The notes under the pieces were generated by a model that was not told the DNA's origin, did not search any database, and was given only the letters and a program-made list of their open reading frames with translations. Shown in pieces: positions 5,213 through 6,531 of a stretch of 6,531 nt of DNA; position 1 is the first letter of the stretch, and each line of letters starts with the position of its first letter. The stretch is from positions 1 through 6,531 of the forward strand of contig JBPOIC010000020.1 in NCBI GenBank assembly GCA_052034865.1, given 5' to 3'. A program made the position numbers and the translations under genes. This stretch comes from JBPOIC01 sp052034865. GTDB lineage: Bacteria > UBA10199 > JADFYH01.

Positions 5213-5533
5213 ATGAATAAGTCACAGCTTGTTCTCAGTGTTTCGGAAAAAAGCAAAATTGTAAAAAAACGTGTCGAAGAGGCTGTCAATCTCACTTTCG
5301 ATCTTATGACCGAAGCCATGGGTCGGGGAGATCGAATCGAAATTCGTGGTTTTGGAAGTTTTGTCTGCAGAAGTTACAAGTCTTATACGGGGCGAAATCC
5401 CCGCACAAGCCAGTCCATTGAAGTAAAACCCAAACGCCTTCCTTATTTTAAAGTCGGAAAAGAGCTCAAAGAGCGCGTTGACTCTTCCTCTTCTCCTTCA
5501 ATCTCATCCCTACAAAAAGAAAATAACTCCTAA
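5213..5533 (+). CDS. ihfB: Integration host factor beta subunit-like protein (HU/IHF family)
   Basis: This is the expected partner of IhfA in the DNA-bending heterodimer. The 106-residue product matches IhfB at MNKSQLV (1-7), GDRIEIRGFGSF (39-50), TGRNPRT (59-65) with intercalating Pro63, and KPKRLPYFKVGKELKERV (72-89). IEIRGFGSF and the FK.GKEL.ERV ending distinguish it from HU and IhfA. The usual T-G-[DE] after GRNP is T-S-Q here (65-67), a small departure at the tip of the beta arm. About 17 residues beyond the normal end form a Ser-rich polar tail (DSSSSPSISSLQKENNS). ATG 5213 has AAGGAA ending 6 nt upstream. The gene appears to have its own promoter and is followed by a possible terminator at 5578-5611. 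An HU-like homodimer role cannot be excluded. Confidence 0.9.
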   Translation: MNKSQLVLSVSEKSKIVKKRVEEAVNLTFDLMTEAMGRGDRIEIRGFGSFVCRSYKSYTGRNPRTSQSIEVKPKRLPYFKVGKELKERVDSSSSPSISSLQKENNS

Positions 5534-5577
5534 GCACACTCGAGCGTGTCGTTAGGGAAAGTGTCTGTCCTTAGAGA

Positions 5578-5611
5578 AAACACAGGTCGATTCCTTTATT
5601 CTCCTGTGTTT
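5578..5611 (+). terminator. Inverted repeat, possible terminator after ihfB
   Basis: AAACACAGG (5578-5586) pairs perfectly with CCTGTGTTT (5603-5611) around a 16-nt loop, 45 nt after the ihfB stop. The sequence after the stem (GTCATTT) lacks a proper T-run, so termination would be weak. It could instead be bidirectional or a protein-binding repeat. The rest of the 210-nt gap to dprA (5534-5743) shows only a small CAGAA/TTCTG hairpin near 5637-5649 and no convincing promoter. Confidence 0.4.
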
Positions 5612-5743
5612 GTCATTTACAGCTCAAAAAGTGTTCTCAGAATTTTTCTGGGCTCCTGATATCTTTTGCGCAGACCGTAGATCTTCAAAAAGAGATTCCA
5701 CTCTAAAGATCATTTTGTGTGTACGAGGGAAAGAAAGCAGAAA

Positions 5744-6531
5744 ATGGATTCAATCGAGCAAAAAAAGACCTTGGCCCTGTTGCGACTTTTCTTTACTCCC
5801 GGGCTTGGGCGAGCCAGCCAGAAAAAAATTCTCGATCAATTTGAGCGTGCAGAAGATTTTGTGAGTTGGATGGAAGAGTCTCAAACACCTCTCGATCCGG
5901 ATTTGAAAATTCCGCTAGAGATTCAACACATTCTTTTTACAGATTCCAAAGTATTTCAGCGTGCCAATAAGGAGATGGAGTGGTTGATGCGAAATCAGGC
6001 CCGTCTCATTTCTTTGTTTGATTCTGAATTTCCTCCGCTGCTTAAAAATATTTATCATCCTCCGGCCATGATGTTTTATAAAGGCACACCTCTTCAATGG
6101 GAAAACAAGATGCCGATTGCTTTTGTGGGAACCCGTCGTGTGAGTCCTTACGGGCGGAAAGTCATCGCTCACTTGATGGAAGGTTTAAAAAAACTTCCCG
6201 TAATTTTAGTGAGTGGATTTGCGAAGGGAGTTGATGCTGTTTCTCATTACTGTGCGGTTCAATCGGGTCTGGAAACCCTCGGCATCATGGGCACAGGACT
6301 CGATTTTATCTATCCTAAAGAAAATGAAGCGCTTTATTACGAAATGATCAAACAGGGAGGAGTGATGAGTCAGTTTCCCACTCAAACCCAACCGCATCCC
6401 TGGAACTTTCCAGAACGCAATCAGATCATCAGCGGGATTTCTCAAGGTGTGGTGGTGATCGAAGCACCTCGGGAGAGTGGAGCGCTCATTACTGCACATT
6501 TTGCCCTGGAAGAGGGTAGGGAGGTTTTTGC
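5744..6531 (+). CDS. dprA: DNA-processing protein DprA, N-terminal part (3' end outside window)
   Basis: DprA binds incoming single-stranded DNA in natural transformation and loads RecA. The frame is open from ATG 5744 to the window end, giving 262 full codons. The N terminus has a helix-hairpin-helix-like stretch (LRLFFTPGLGRASQKKILDQF, 13-33). The Rossmann-like DprA domain follows: FPPLLKNIYHPPAMMFYKG (96-114), IAFVGTRRVSPYG (125-137), VSGFAKGVDAVSH (156-168), MGTGLDFIYPKEN (182-194), FPERNQIISGIS (222-233) and VVVIEAPRESGALITA (236-251). SQFP (209-212) replaces the more usual SEYP/SEFP, and RNQ (225-227) replaces RNR. The family extends roughly another 40-100 residues, sometimes with a winged-helix end. 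The start is the first ATG of the conserved frame; the nearest purine-rich site (5726-5730) is 13 nt away, so initiation looks weak. In-frame GTG 5717 is a less likely alternative. Confidence 0.95.
   Translation, partial: MDSIEQKKTLALLRLFFTPGLGRASQKKILDQFERAEDFVSWMEESQTPLDPDLKIPLEIQHILFTDSKVFQRANKEMEWLMRNQARLISLFDSEFPPLLKNIYHPPAMMFYKGTPLQWENKMPIAFVGTRRVSPYGRKVIAHLMEGLKKLPVILVSGFAKGVDAVSHYCAVQSGLETLGIMGTGLDFIYPKENEALYYEMIKQGGVMSQFPTQTQPHPWNFPERNQIISGISQGVVVIEAPRESGALITAHFALEEGREVF

Noticed and set aside
5610..5864. An 84-codon + strand frame overlapping the dprA start
   Set aside because: It overlaps the conserved dprA N terminus in another phase, lacks an RBS and has a composition unlike the real genes.
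5915..6499. Minus-strand frames opposite dprA
   Set aside because: They are antisense to conserved dprA motifs and their translations are not protein-like.

Overview
The window is a chromosomal housekeeping segment of moderate, AT-leaning base composition. All convincing genes read on the + strand. The order pheT - ihfA - merR-like regulator - tRNA-Pro - surE - pcm - M23/NlpD-like lipoprotein resembles, from memory, arrangements in deltaproteobacterial lineages in the broad sense (Desulfuromonadales-like and related candidate groups). The lipoprotein signal and the NlpD-like envelope peptidase fit a Gram-negative cell. The exact taxon cannot be read from the sequence.

Layout. (1) 1-1019: 3' part of pheT, cut by the window edge. 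(2) 1119-1427: ihfA (IHF alpha). (3) 1513-1899: a short MerR-type regulator. (4) 1917-1990: tRNA-Pro(GGG), then a hairpin with a T-run (1996-2031) that closes this block. (5) 2090-4755: surE, pcm, a zinc-metallopeptidase lipoprotein and apt, tightly packed and probably co-transcribed. (6) 4767-4839: tRNA-Arg(CCT), 11 nt after apt. (7) 4840-5212: 373 nt without an intact gene. It holds a decayed-looking reading frame directly against the tRNA and a good sigma70-like promoter candidate. (8) 5213-5533: ihfB-like gene. (9) 5534-5743: spacer with a 9-bp inverted repeat. (10) 5744 to the end: 5' part of dprA, cut by the window edge.

How the genes relate. PheT belongs to translation, together with the two tRNAs. 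IhfA and the IhfB-like protein are the expected partners of the DNA-bending heterodimer and lie only about 3.8 kb apart. SurE, Pcm and the NlpD-position peptidase form the classical stationary-phase and repair cluster, here followed by adenine salvage (Apt) rather than rpoS. DprA handles incoming single-stranded DNA during natural transformation.

I found no defence system, CRISPR array, insertion sequence or intact mobile element. The observations most worth a second look are the broken frame after tRNA-Arg, the two IHF subunit genes in one locus, the two plausible ihfA starts, and the zinc-competent, LysM-less NlpD-like lipoprotein.
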